Source: UBA2266 sp964406945
Lineage (GTDB): Bacteria; Planctomycetota; Phycisphaerae; Sedimentisphaerales; Anaerobacaceae
Assembly: GCA_964406945.1 (NCBI GenBank)
Contig: CAYOTO010000018.1
Coordinates: 6,693 to 70,692 of the forward strand
DNA length: 64,000 bases
Reading direction: 5' to 3'
The notes under the pieces were generated by a model, which had not been told where the DNA came from, did no database searches, and worked only from the letters and a program-made list of their open reading frames with translations. The stretch's first letter is position 1; each line of letters starts with the position of its first letter. Below are positions 34,855-44,235 of this stretch, in pieces. Both the position numbers and the translations under genes were made by a program.

Positions 34855-35043
34855 ATGTTACCTGATAAGAAAACATCCAAGAGCCGCACACGCACACGCA
34901 GAAGCCATCACAGGCTCAAACCTGTGAACTATTCGCTCTGTAAGAAATGCGGTCAATCCAAGCTGCCGCACATGGCTTGCCAGAACTGCGGCTATGTGAA
35001 CCCGAACATCACACTAAAGCTCGGCCGGGAGGAGAGCAGCTAA
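34855..35043 (+). CDS. rpmF: 50S ribosomal protein L32
   Basis: 62 residues. The basic N-terminus (KKTSKSRTRTRRSHHRL) is followed by a zinc ribbon, CKKCGQ...CQNCGY. L32 is a late-assembling 50S protein. As in many bacteria it heads the plsX-fab operon; plsX starts 3 nt after its stop. Confidence 0.95.
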   Translation: MLPDKKTSKSRTRTRRSHHRLKPVNYSLCKKCGQSKLPHMACQNCGYVNPNITLKLGREESS

Positions 35044-35046
35044 GAC

Positions 35047-36069
35047 ATGCGGATTGCGATCGATGCAATGGGCGGCGACAATGCCCCTGATGAAATCATC
35101 GCCGGCGCATTGGAAGCGGTTGAAGTGCTCGAACAGGGCGACAGCCTTATTCTGGTCGGAGACCAGGAGATCATACAGTCGCAGGTTCCTTCAAAAAAAC
35201 GCTACCAGAGCGTCATAAGCGTTGTCCACGCCCCGGATAATATCGCCATGGATGAGGCGCCGATAGAATCGCTGCGCAAGAAGCCCAAAAGTTCGATTGC
35301 CGCAGCCGCCAAACTCGCCAAGCGCGACCAGGCGGACGCGGTAATCTCCGCTGGCAATACTGGAGCATGCGTTGCGGCCTTTCAGATGAGAATGCGCAAC
35401 CTGCCCGGCGTCAACAGACCCGGGATCGCGGTGGTATTTCCTACTGTGGACGGCCCGGTAACGATTTGCGATGTCGGCGCCAACATCGCCTGCAAACCCC
35501 TTAATCTGCACCAGTATGGAGTGATGGCGAGCATCTACTCCAGAGACGTGCTGGGTATCGAAAACCCCCGCGTCGGTCTCATGAGCATAGGCCAGGAAGA
35601 CGCCAAGGGTAATGAGATTGTAAAAAAGACCCGCTCTTTCATGAAATCCGACAGCAGCATCAACTTCATAGGTAATATCGAAGGGAGAGATATCTTCCGC
35701 GGTGTATGCGACGTGGCTGTATGCGACGGATTTGTGGGCAACGTGGTCTTGAAGCTCACTGAAGGCCTCGTTGACGGGCTTTTCAGGGCCATCAAAGACG
35801 AACTGATGAAAGAGAAGCTCCGGCTGGCGTTGAAATTCAAGCCGGTTATGATGAGAATCTACGGGAAATACGACTATAACGAGTACGGAGGAGCCCCACT
35901 GCTGGGCGTCAACGGAACGGCAGTAATCTGCCACGGCTCAAGCAGCAGAAGAACCATCAAAAACGCAGTTCTGGCTTCGAAACGGTACTTTACAGGGCGA
36001 ATTAACGACAAGATTATCGAGCAACTATCCGGAACCAGCACAAGGACGTCTGATGAACAAGCCAGATAA
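35047..36069 (+). CDS. plsX: Phosphate acyltransferase PlsX
   Basis: 340 residues with the opening MRIAIDAMGGDNAPDEI, the central SAGNTGACVAA and the later NIEGRDIFRGVCDVAVCDGFVGNVVLKLTEG, all PlsX signatures. It makes acyl-phosphate from acyl-ACP, the donor for PlsY in phospholipid synthesis. The GGGAGGAG inside the end of rpmF serves as its ribosome site. It overlaps fabH by 17 bp. Confidence 0.96.
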   Translation: MRIAIDAMGGDNAPDEIIAGALEAVEVLEQGDSLILVGDQEIIQSQVPSKKRYQSVISVVHAPDNIAMDEAPIESLRKKPKSSIAAAAKLAKRDQADAVISAGNTGACVAAFQMRMRNLPGVNRPGIAVVFPTVDGPVTICDVGANIACKPLNLHQYGVMASIYSRDVLGIENPRVGLMSIGQEDAKGNEIVKKTRSFMKSDSSINFIGNIEGRDIFRGVCDVAVCDGFVGNVVLKLTEGLVDGLFRAIKDELMKEKLRLALKFKPVMMRIYGKYDYNEYGGAPLLGVNGTAVICHGSSSRRTIKNAVLASKRYFTGRINDKIIEQLSGTSTRTSDEQAR

Positions 36070-37063
36070 CGGCACCCCGCATTACCGGGCGGCAATCACC
36101 GGATTTGGTTCGTTTGCCCCGGCCAAGACGATCACTAACGACGATCTCGCAAAGATGGTCGATACTTCTGATGAATGGATTACCACCAGAACCGGCATAA
36201 AGACGCGCCACATCACCACCGAAAAGGAAACCACGGCCACTCTTGCTATCGAGGCCGCCAAAAAGGCCCTTCACCAGGCTAAACTCAAGCCCAAAGACCT
36301 CGATATGATTATTCTGGCGACCATCACGCCGGAAATGGTCTTTCCTTCGACCGCAAGCTTCGTCCAGAGCGCTCTGCAGGCCAAAAAAGCCTGGGTTTTC
36401 GACCTTGGCGCCGCCTGCAGCGGATTCGTGTACAGCCTCTACGTCGTTCAGCAGTTCATCGAATCGGGCAGAATCAAGAACGCCCTGGTCATCGGGGCCG
36501 AAACCCTCACTAAGATCACAAACTGGAAGGACCGCACGAGCTGCATTCTCTTCGGAGACGGCGCCGGAGCGGTCGTCCTTCAGAGATGTACGGACGGCCA
36601 GACCGGCATCATGTACAGCACCATGGGCGCCGACGGCGATCAGTGGGAGGCTCTGAATTGCCAGGCCTACGGGTCTCGCTATCCGGCCGACAAGGAACTG
36701 GACGATCCGACCAAGATTTACATGCAGATCAAGGGCAGGCAGGTCTACCAGCAGGCGGTAAGACGGATTGTTGAAGCCGTGCATGAGTGCCTGGACAAAT
36801 GCGGCCTGAAACTCGGCGATATCGACATGCTTATCAGTCATCAGATGAACGCCAGGATTATCGAAAGCGCCATGAAAAGACTCAAGTTGCCCCAGGACAA
36901 GGTGTTTATCAATATCGCCGAATACGGAAATACTTCCGCTGCTTCGGTTCCGATCGCTTTCGACGAATGCATGAGGTCGGGCAGAATCGAAAAGGGCGAC
37001 ATCGTAATATTTGTGGCATTCGGAGCGGGCCTGACCTGGGGCGCAACCGTCGTTCGCTTCTAA
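36053..37063 (+). CDS. fabH: 3-oxoacyl-ACP synthase III
   Basis: 336 residues. The Cys-His-Asn triad is visible: Cys122 in GAACSGF, His263 in SHQMN and Asn293 in EYGNTSAAS. FabH condenses acetyl-CoA (or branched starters) with malonyl-ACP to begin fatty-acid synthesis. Its start lies inside the end of plsX, implying coupling. Confidence 0.96.
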   Translation: MNKPDNGTPHYRAAITGFGSFAPAKTITNDDLAKMVDTSDEWITTRTGIKTRHITTEKETTATLAIEAAKKALHQAKLKPKDLDMIILATITPEMVFPSTASFVQSALQAKKAWVFDLGAACSGFVYSLYVVQQFIESGRIKNALVIGAETLTKITNWKDRTSCILFGDGAGAVVLQRCTDGQTGIMYSTMGADGDQWEALNCQAYGSRYPADKELDDPTKIYMQIKGRQVYQQAVRRIVEAVHECLDKCGLKLGDIDMLISHQMNARIIESAMKRLKLPQDKVFINIAEYGNTSAASVPIAFDECMRSGRIEKGDIVIFVAFGAGLTWGATVVRF

Positions 37064-37113
37064 CAAACACCGCATATCCGACAACCGATATTGAACTCGA
37101 AAAGTACTCAGCT

Positions 37114-38052
37114 ATGAAAACAGCGTTCTTATTTCCGGGCCAGGGGGCTCAAACCGTCGGAATGGGCATGGATGTGGCTCAGGCCCACCCGGTCGCGTTG
37201 CGAATGCTCGACAGCGCCAATGAAATACTGGGGTTCGACCTCAAAAAGGTCTGCTTCGAAGGCTCCGCCGAACAACTGAACACCACGACCATGTCGCAGC
37301 CGGCGATATTCGCCGTCTCTGCGGCAATTCTGGAAGTTCTCAGGACCGAATCGCCCACGGCCGACATTAAACCGGATATCACCGCCGGCCTCAGTCTCGG
37401 CGAATACACCGCGCTCTATGCAGCCGGAGCCATCAGTTTCGAGCAGGGCCTGAACCTGGTCCACAAGCGCGGAATGGCCATGCAGAAGGCGTCCGACGCA
37501 ACAGAGGGCGGTATGGTGGCCGTGATAGGCCTCGATGACGATAAAGTCCGCGAGCTTTGTGAAAAAGCCGCCCAGGGCGAGTTGCTCGAGCCGGTCAATT
37601 TTAACTGCCCCGGCCAGGTGGCGGTAAGTGGCGCCAAAGCCGCCTGCGAGCGTGCGGCGGCGATGGCCGAGAAAATGGGAGCCTTAAAGGCCGTAAGACT
37701 CGAGGTGGCGGGCGCTTTCCACACGCCGATGATGTCAAGCGCAGCCGAAACCCTGGCCGAAGCGCTGGCTGATTGCTCCATCACTGTGCCAGAAGATACG
37801 GCGGTACTTGCAAACATCACCGCCGATTACTATCAAGACGCCGAAGCGATTCGAACGGGACTGACAAAACAACTCACGCAGCCGATCCTGTGGAGCAGGT
37901 GTATGCAGAGGCTTATCGACGACGGCGTCGAACGCTTCTATGAAATCGGCCCCGGACGCGTCCTTACCGGACTGATGCGCAGAATAAACAGAAAACAGAA
38001 AGTCATTAACGTAAGCAGTGAACAAGCAATCGCCCAACTACAGCAATCCTGA
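37114..38052 (+). CDS. fabD: Malonyl-CoA:ACP transacylase
   Basis: 312 residues from ATG 37114 (MKTAFLFPGQGAQ). The nucleophile Ser94 lies in GLSLGEY, and the catalytic His is in GAFHTPMM near 205. It loads malonyl groups on ACP. The open frame extends upstream inside fabH but without family similarity. It starts 50 bp after fabH. Confidence 0.96.
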   Translation: MKTAFLFPGQGAQTVGMGMDVAQAHPVALRMLDSANEILGFDLKKVCFEGSAEQLNTTTMSQPAIFAVSAAILEVLRTESPTADIKPDITAGLSLGEYTALYAAGAISFEQGLNLVHKRGMAMQKASDATEGGMVAVIGLDDDKVRELCEKAAQGELLEPVNFNCPGQVAVSGAKAACERAAAMAEKMGALKAVRLEVAGAFHTPMMSSAAETLAEALADCSITVPEDTAVLANITADYYQDAEAIRTGLTKQLTQPILWSRCMQRLIDDGVERFYEIGPGRVLTGLMRRINRKQKVINVSSEQAIAQLQQS

Positions 38053-38084
38053 CAAATCGCTTGTTGGAATAGGAGGTCTGACAG

Positions 38085-38822
38085 ATGTCTGAAAAAAGAC
38101 TCGCAGTCGTTACCGGCGCCGCACGAGGCATCGGCCGAGCCGTCGTGCTCGAGCTGCTCAAACAGGGAAGAACCGTAGCCGGAATCGACATCAATGAAGA
38201 ACAACTGGCCGAACTCGAATCGGTCGTCAAAGAAGCCGGCTTCGAGGTAATCACAAGATGTGTCGATATTACCGACACCGAAAAGTTCACCGCCGTTCTG
38301 ACCGAACTGGGCGATGAATATGGCGGAGTAGCTATCCTGGTGAATAACGCCGGAATAACCAGAGACAAGCTGCTCATGCAGATGAGCGACGAAGACTGGG
38401 ACAAAGTCCTGGATGTCAATCTCAGGGCCGCATTCGTAGCCACCCGAGCAGTCTGCCGGTCCATGATTCGCAACAAGTTCGGCAGAATCATCAGCCTCAG
38501 TTCCGTCGCCGGCGTGATGGGCAACGCCGGACAGAGCAATTATTCCGCCAGCAAGTCGGCCCTGATAGGCTTCAGCAAGACCGTCGCGCGTGAACTGGCC
38601 AAGAAGAATGTAACCGCAAACTGCGTCGCCCCGGGCTTCATAATCACCGAAATGACCGACAAACTGCCCGAACCGGTCAAAGAAGGCGCAAAGCAGGTCA
38701 TACCAATGCGAAAATTCGGTTCGGTCGACGATGTCGCCAAGGCAATCGCCTTTTTCGCCAGAGATGAATCCGGCTACATAACCGGCCAAGTGCTGTGTGT
38801 CGACGGCGGCATGGCAATGTAA
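38085..38822 (+). CDS. fabG: 3-oxoacyl-ACP reductase
   Basis: 245 residues, classical SDR: NADP-binding TGAARGIG at 10-17, NNAG at 87-90, Ser140, Tyr153 and Lys157 (YSASK), and the closing GQVLCVDGGMAM. It reduces 3-oxoacyl-ACP in each elongation round. AGGAGG precedes the ATG. It is 32 bp after fabD. Confidence 0.96.
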   Translation: MSEKRLAVVTGAARGIGRAVVLELLKQGRTVAGIDINEEQLAELESVVKEAGFEVITRCVDITDTEKFTAVLTELGDEYGGVAILVNNAGITRDKLLMQMSDEDWDKVLDVNLRAAFVATRAVCRSMIRNKFGRIISLSSVAGVMGNAGQSNYSASKSALIGFSKTVARELAKKNVTANCVAPGFIITEMTDKLPEPVKEGAKQVIPMRKFGSVDDVAKAIAFFARDESGYITGQVLCVDGGMAM

Positions 38823-39018
38823 GCCGACGCAGGCGCAGAATCGGCCTCAGGCCGCTCTCGAAGAGCAAAAAAATCCAAAAAAGTGTTTGTAGGCACCCTG
38901 TTAAGCCGGTAATATACCGCCGAACCATTTGAACCACCGTTTCCCGTGTAGGCGGATAATCGGCACAAAGGTGCATTAAAAGACGAAAGTGAATTCCTGA
39001 TTCTAGGGAGGAAAGCAA

Positions 39019-39294
39019 GTGAGCATCGATACTTCAGATCCCAAGGCTATCGAGCAGAAGGTTATTGAGATCATAAGCGAACAGATGGGCGTCGAAAAAT
39101 CCGAGATCAGCCGTGAGACCTCGTTTATCAATGATCTCAACGCGGACTCGCTCGATACGGTCGAACTGGTCATGGAATTCGAAGACGAATTCGACATGAG
39201 CATTCCGGACGAAGAAGCCGAGAAGATACAGACCGTCGGAGCCGCGGTTGACTACATCGTAAAGGTCGCACAGTCCACAGAGCAAGACAAGTAG
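39019..39294 (+). CDS. acpP: Acyl carrier protein
   Basis: 91 residues, acidic. Ser44 in NADSLDTVELVM is the phosphopantetheine site. The start is GTG with GGAGG 7 nt upstream. A 196-bp gap separates it from fabG, and fabF follows 14 bp later. It carries growing acyl chains. Slightly long at both ends for an ACP but otherwise ordinary. Confidence 0.96.
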   Translation: MSIDTSDPKAIEQKVIEIISEQMGVEKSEISRETSFINDLNADSLDTVELVMEFEDEFDMSIPDEEAEKIQTVGAAVDYIVKVAQSTEQDK

Positions 39295-39308
39295 CCCACC
39301 GATTTCTC

Positions 39309-40559
39309 ATGACTAAACGGCGAGTTGTTATAACGGGCCTGGGCTGCATCACATCCCTGGCGGAAAACGTCGACGATCTTTTTTCTGCGCTCTGCGACGG
39401 AAAAAGCGGAATTTCGCACATAGAAGGATTCGATGTCAGTGATTTTCCCGTCAGGATAGGCGGCGAAATAAAGGATTTCCAGGTTGAAAAGTACTTCCCG
39501 AAGCGCGACAGCAAGCGAATGGACAGATTCTCTCAGCTCGCGCTTGCGGCCGCGATTCAGGCGGTCAACGACAGCGGGCTCGACTTCGATAAAGAAGACG
39601 TGTTCCGTGTCGGCGCGATTGTGGCCACTGGAATAGGCGGCATACAGGAAATCGAACAGCAGCATATCAGGATGCTTAAAGGAGGTCCCGGCAAGATATC
39701 CCCCTTCTGCGTGCCGAGACTGATGGCCAACGCCGCCAGCGGCAATATAGCGATTCATTTCGGTCTTCGCGGCCCGAATTTCTGTGTGCTCAGCGCCTGT
39801 GCTTCCGGGACGAACGCGATCGGCGAAGCATACGGCAACATAGTTGCGAACAGGAGTGACGTAGTCATAACCGGTGGCTCCGAAGCTGCACTGTCACCTA
39901 TAGGCCTGGGATCCTTCTGCGGAGCCAGATCCCTCAGCACCCGCAACGATGAACCTCAGCTCGCCTCACGCCCCTTCGACAAGGACAGGGATGGATTCGT
40001 TCTTTCCGAGGGCTCGGCAATCATCGTACTCGAAGAGGAAAGTCACGCAAAGGCCCGCGGCGCTAAAATTTACGGCGAGTTGCTGGGCTACAGTGCCACC
40101 GATGACGGCTATCACATTACCGCCCCCCTTCCCACCGGCGAAGGCGCGGCGATGGCTATGAGGCTGGCCCTGGCTGATGCCGAAATCGACCCCGGAAAAA
40201 TGGACTACATAAACGCGCACGGCACGAGCACCGAACTCAACGACATAGCCGAAAGCGCGGCCATCAGGGCGGTCTTCGGTGACCACGCCTACGAAATGCT
40301 CGTAAGCTCCACCAAAAGCTGCCTTGGACACCTGCTCGGTGCAAGCGGAGCGATCGAACTGGTAATATGCAGCAAAGTTATCGAGAAGTCCGTTGTTCCG
40401 CCGACCATCAACCTGGAGAATCAGGACGAACGTTGTGATCTCAAGATGGATTTCGTGCCTAACGTGGCCAGGGAGTCGAAGGTGGACTACACCCTGAGCA
40501 ATTCGTTCGGTTTCGGCGGCCACAATGCATGTCTCGTGGCCGGCAGATATAACGGCTGA
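39309..40559 (+). CDS. fabF: 3-oxoacyl-ACP synthase II
   Basis: 416 residues. Cys164 (SACASGTNA), His304 (AHGTSTELND) and His341 (CLGHLLGASGA) form the KAS II triad; the glycine-rich SNSFGFGGHNACLV closes the protein. It elongates acyl-ACP. It is the last gene of the rpmF-fab operon; no clear terminator follows, only a short CCTGCAGG palindrome with T5 near 40670. Confidence 0.96.
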   Translation: MTKRRVVITGLGCITSLAENVDDLFSALCDGKSGISHIEGFDVSDFPVRIGGEIKDFQVEKYFPKRDSKRMDRFSQLALAAAIQAVNDSGLDFDKEDVFRVGAIVATGIGGIQEIEQQHIRMLKGGPGKISPFCVPRLMANAASGNIAIHFGLRGPNFCVLSACASGTNAIGEAYGNIVANRSDVVITGGSEAALSPIGLGSFCGARSLSTRNDEPQLASRPFDKDRDGFVLSEGSAIIVLEEESHAKARGAKIYGELLGYSATDDGYHITAPLPTGEGAAMAMRLALADAEIDPGKMDYINAHGTSTELNDIAESAAIRAVFGDHAYEMLVSSTKSCLGHLLGASGAIELVICSKVIEKSVVPPTINLENQDERCDLKMDFVPNVARESKVDYTLSNSFGFGGHNACLVAGRYNG

Positions 40560-40746
40560 TACCCTCCATACCCGATCTGCCAAGAGCCTTTAACAAGCAG
40601 ACGGTGCACTCTGCGCCTACCGGTAGCGATCCGGCGGTAAGCATCGCGAACAGTCTTTACCGCCTGCAGGCCTTTTTGCTCGCCAAAGCCCCTCACAGCC
40701 CTTATAATCCCCGGACGTCGAATTACGTACCGGAGATTCGAAGTTT

Positions 40747-41703
40747 ATGAACATGTTCTGGGCAATATTGTTTCTTGTCGCCGGCCTTGCCATACTCTGG
40801 AAGGCCGCGGACATCATGGTCAGCGGCGCCGTCGGCCTGGCCACCACCTTCGGAATCAGCCCGATAGTCATCGGTCTGACCATTGTAGCGATGGGAACCA
40901 GTGCACCCGAAGTGGCCGCCAGTATTGCAGCCGGGGTAAGAGGTATGGGCGACGCGGCCCTCGGCAACGTCTACGGCTCAAATATCGCGAATCTAGCCCT
41001 TGTCGGCGGCCTCTGTGCTCTCATAAGGCCGCTCGAGATGCGAAAGCTCACGCTCTACCGCGAAATACCCGTCATGCTCCTGACAGCACTGGCTCTGTTG
41101 CCGGTACTCCACGACCTGCGACTCTCCCGCCCGGAAGGCCTAATACTTCTGGCTGTGTTCGCTGCTCTGATAGCCCTGACGGTCTATGCGGCCAAAAAGG
41201 GAACCGTCAAGCCGCTGCCGGAAGATATTCACGGTGCCGGCTCGACGCCCAAGAACCTGATTCTTGTCGTAATAGGGCTTGTCGGACTGGCCGCAGGCGC
41301 AGACTTTGCCGTTCGGGGCGCCGTCTTCGTAGGCCAGGCGGCCGGCCTCAGTACGGCCGTAATAGGACTCACAATAATAGCTGTTGGCACCTCTCTTCCG
41401 GAACTGGCCACCAGCACTGTAGCAATCGCCAGGGGCCATCACGACATCTCCATAGGCAATCTGGTCGGCTCCAACATCTTCAATACTCTGCTGGTGGTAG
41501 GCGTTGCCGGGACGGTGCGTCCGTTTACCCTGGGCCTGAGGCTTGCCCGCGCCGATTACTGGATAATGGTGGGCGTCTCGCTCGCGTTCGCCCTGGCCGC
41601 ATTCCTTGGAAGACGCAGAATAAGCAGATTCAGCGGCTTGTTGCTCCTGCTTGCATACGCGGCGTTTATGGTCTACACTCTGGTGTTCACCAGAACCGTG
41701 TGA
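40747..41703 (+). CDS. CaCA-family calcium/sodium antiporter
   Basis: 318 residues, about ten membrane segments in two inverted halves. The alpha-repeat signatures are IGLTIVAMGTSAPEVAASIAA with GNVYGSNIANLAL, and IGLTIIAVGTSLPELATSTVA with GNLVGSNIFNTLL. These bind the transported cations. The protein exchanges Ca2+ for Na+ across the inner membrane. It converges with the RACE-type gene, only 5 bp apart. Confidence 0.92.
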   Translation: MNMFWAILFLVAGLAILWKAADIMVSGAVGLATTFGISPIVIGLTIVAMGTSAPEVAASIAAGVRGMGDAALGNVYGSNIANLALVGGLCALIRPLEMRKLTLYREIPVMLLTALALLPVLHDLRLSRPEGLILLAVFAALIALTVYAAKKGTVKPLPEDIHGAGSTPKNLILVVIGLVGLAAGADFAVRGAVFVGQAAGLSTAVIGLTIIAVGTSLPELATSTVAIARGHHDISIGNLVGSNIFNTLLVVGVAGTVRPFTLGLRLARADYWIMVGVSLAFALAAFLGRRRISRFSGLLLLLAYAAFMVYTLVFTRTV

Positions 41704-41708
41704 GCGGA

Positions 41709-43304
41709 TTACCCGGAAGCGGGAAACAGCATTGCATCGGCGTAAACATCCGTGAATGCCGCGTCGTTTGCTATTTCGACGTACTCTATGGACCTGGCCA
41801 GCCGCGTCGCCGCCTCCCTTGACTGGCGGTTTAGCAGTATCATCTGCGCACCGCTGCCGGCCGCATTCCCGACAAAGCGAATCTTGTGAATCTCCACATC
41901 CGGCAGCAAGCCGATTCTAACCGCACTTTCGCGTCGAATGTAGCTGCCGAAAGCCCCGGCCAGCAGCACTGCTCCCAGATCTTCGTCGTCGATGCCCACC
42001 CTCTTCTGCAGCAATTGGATGCCCGCTCGAATCGCACCCTTGGCAAGCTGTACCTGCCTGATATCTTCCTGCGCAATGAACACCGCGTCAGACCGTCCTT
42101 CCGAGCCGCTCAAATAGAAAGCAGGTTTGCCTTGATATAGCCCGACCCGCCGTCTGATGGGCTCAGGTGCTCTCTGGAGCTGCTGCACATCCACGAATCG
42201 GCCCATCTGATCGATTATCCCCAATTCCAGCATCACGGCAACAGCATCTATCAGCCCGCTGCCGCACACCGTCCGGGCCTCTCCACCGCCTATCACATCA
42301 ATCCCGATATCCTCACCGTTAACCACCACCGCCTCGATGGCTCCGGACGCCGCCCTGGCCCCGCAGATAATTCGTGCGCCTTCGAAAGCCGGACCCGCCG
42401 CACAACTGGCTGCATACACGCGTCCGTCCTTGCTCAGCAGAAGCTCTCCGTTGGTGCCGATGTCCACAACCAGAGTGGTCTGCCCGGACGATTCTATATC
42501 GAGTGCGAGTCCGACCGCGGTTATATCCGAACCAACAAAACCGGCGATATTTGCGACAGAATGAACATTTCCGGCCGGATTCATTCTCAGACCCGATTCG
42601 CTCGCTGCCCTGTCGCAGGCATCCAGACTGTGCGCCTGGTAAGGGGCCTGTCCCAGTTGAGCGACCGGCAGTTCGAGAAAAAGATGGTTCATCGTCGTAT
42701 TGCCGACGATGCAGGCCTCGACGATATCATCCGCGGACAAATTCCGCTCCCTGCAGATGTTCTCTGTCAGAGAATTAATGCAGTCAACCACGGCCGCACG
42801 CAGTTCCGCAGCCCCTTTCTGGCTCGTTCCGTGCGAAATGCGGCTGATAACGTCATCCCCGAAGCGGGTCTGCGGATTTAAAGCCGATTTGACCCCAACT
42901 ACTTCTCCGGTCATTACGTCAAGCAGTTTTGCAACAACTGTAGTGGTCCCGATATCGACCGCAAGCCCGAGAATACGCCCCGAATCCGCTTTTTCGCCGT
43001 ACTCAAGCCCGATTGTAGGGGTGACTGAAGGGGCGTCGATACCGTGCTCGAGGATCTTATGCTCGAACAGGCGGCTTTGCGCCGGGATCGAAACCACCAG
43101 ATCCCTCTCGATACGGTGCTGACATGCGAGCACCTCCCGTCCCTCCGGCTGTATGCGGACCTTGCACTTTCCGCACGTACCTTCCCCGCCACAGATAGTT
43201 TCCAGGATTATCCCGACCTGTCCGGCGGCTTCGACGATTGTCGCACCGGCATGTACAGACGTTTTGCGATTATCTGGCTCAAACCTGATGCTGAAGTGCT
43301 TCAT
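41709..43304 (-). CDS. RACE-type reductive activator of corrinoid proteins (2Fe-2S plus ASKHA/DUF4445)
   Basis: 531 residues. The N-terminal 2Fe-2S ferredoxin domain has Cys38, 44, 47 and 61 (CGGEGTCGKC, then C). A linker leads to an ASKHA ATPase-like domain with LAVDIGTTTVVAKLLD and LVVDIGTNGELLL, plus GNAAGSGAQMIL near the end. RACE proteins use ATP to reduce inactive Co(II) corrinoids in methyltransferases and CFeSP. The partner is not identified; no corrinoid methyltransferase adjoins. HgcA, 38 kb away, is the only corrinoid protein in this window. Confidence 0.88.
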   Translation of the reverse strand: MKHFSIRFEPDNRKTSVHAGATIVEAAGQVGIILETICGGEGTCGKCKVRIQPEGREVLACQHRIERDLVVSIPAQSRLFEHKILEHGIDAPSVTPTIGLEYGEKADSGRILGLAVDIGTTTVVAKLLDVMTGEVVGVKSALNPQTRFGDDVISRISHGTSQKGAAELRAAVVDCINSLTENICRERNLSADDIVEACIVGNTTMNHLFLELPVAQLGQAPYQAHSLDACDRAASESGLRMNPAGNVHSVANIAGFVGSDITAVGLALDIESSGQTTLVVDIGTNGELLLSKDGRVYAASCAAGPAFEGARIICGARAASGAIEAVVVNGEDIGIDVIGGGEARTVCGSGLIDAVAVMLELGIIDQMGRFVDVQQLQRAPEPIRRRVGLYQGKPAFYLSGSEGRSDAVFIAQEDIRQVQLAKGAIRAGIQLLQKRVGIDDEDLGAVLLAGAFGSYIRRESAVRIGLLPDVEIHKIRFVGNAAGSGAQMILLNRQSREAATRLARSIEYVEIANDAAFTDVYADAMLFPASG

Positions 43305-43383
43305 TAATAGCGCTTCCAGACTCGCAACCAGCCTGTGTTTCGGAGCCGCCAGGGCCCTTCTGACAGATGAAACGTATGATTGC

Positions 43384-43464
43384 TTAGCTTATCTTCTGAC
43401 GGATTTTCCAGCGAGCACGTCTCTTTTTGCTGCCGATTTTTCTTCTTCGCCGTGGTTTTGCCAT
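43384..43464 (-). CDS. 26-residue highly basic protein, possible ribosome-associated peptide
   Basis: ATG at 43462-43464 with GGAG 8 nt upstream gives 26 residues: MAKPRRRRKIGSKKRRARW, then KIRQKIS, with about 14 Lys/Arg. It stands 80 bp ahead of the RACE gene on the same strand. The composition resembles very small ribosomal proteins such as bTHX or the COX24-like family, but no family can be assigned by eye. The clean ribosome site and composition make chance unlikely. Confidence 0.55.
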   Translation of the reverse strand: MAKPRRRRKIGSKKRRARWKIRQKIS

Positions 43465-43644
43465 TTAGAACTCCAATTTACACTATCAATTCCACAAAAT
43501 GCTTTATGCACCCATTAGACTTATGATATGATAGTTTTGTTCGAACATACAAGGGAAATTATCCGAAAATCCGCGTCTGCAGGTGTCTGATCCGGGCATG
43601 GATCTCGTGGCCGACGCCGGAACGCGCAATTAATGGGGTTAAGC

Positions 43645-43941
43645 ATGATCCAATGCAAAGATTGCGAACTGTACCAGACGGGCCCTGACGGCAGAAAATC
43701 GTTTAAATGCGACCCATTTTCAAACATCAAGGAGCCGCATTGCCTTGCAAAGTGGCAGCTCATCAGGCTCGATATGCTTGTTGCCGGCTACCAGCAGATG
43801 CTCCAATGGTACAACAGACTCGCACCGCTTCAGGATAAGATGTTCAAATACGTCGAACGCGAGATGCAGGATATCGACGAGTCCGAAAGCTGGAAAATCG
43901 ACGACGAAGACGAAGAAGACGATCTTGACACGCAATTCTGA
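43645..43941 (+). CDS. Small acidic-tailed protein, hypothetical
   Basis: 98 residues from ATG 43645 (GGGG 6 nt upstream). The N-terminal part has four cysteines (IQCKDCELY, FKCDPF, PHCLAKWQL), a possible metal site. The middle is helical with aromatic residues (YQQMLQWYNRLAPLQ), and the tail is Asp/Glu-rich (DDEDEEDDLDTQF). No family was recognised. It is not clearly in an operon; the sigma gene begins 294 bp later with nothing evident between. Confidence 0.6.
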   Translation: MIQCKDCELYQTGPDGRKSFKCDPFSNIKEPHCLAKWQLIRLDMLVAGYQQMLQWYNRLAPLQDKMFKYVEREMQDIDESESWKIDDEDEEDDLDTQF

Positions 43942-44235
43942 TCTAGGCTGCTCGATTGGCGGAAACTGACATCCTGCGGAGAGGCAGCCTCTGAAACAGC
44001 CGTCCAGTCCTCTTACCCGGAATTCGCCCGTTTTCTCGCCATTCTCCACTAAGTGTGCAGCGTTCGCCCGGCGGTGGGCTGAGGCGGTATTCAGCGGCAA
44101 ACTGCCTGTCCGGTAACAACGCAGATGTTGGTATCAACGCAGTGAAATTGGACAATCGACGCCGGGCGAAAATTCTCGAATCTTGCAATAACAGTGAAAC
44201 CAAAGCCGTCTTTTAAACTGTAAAGATAGTCAAAT

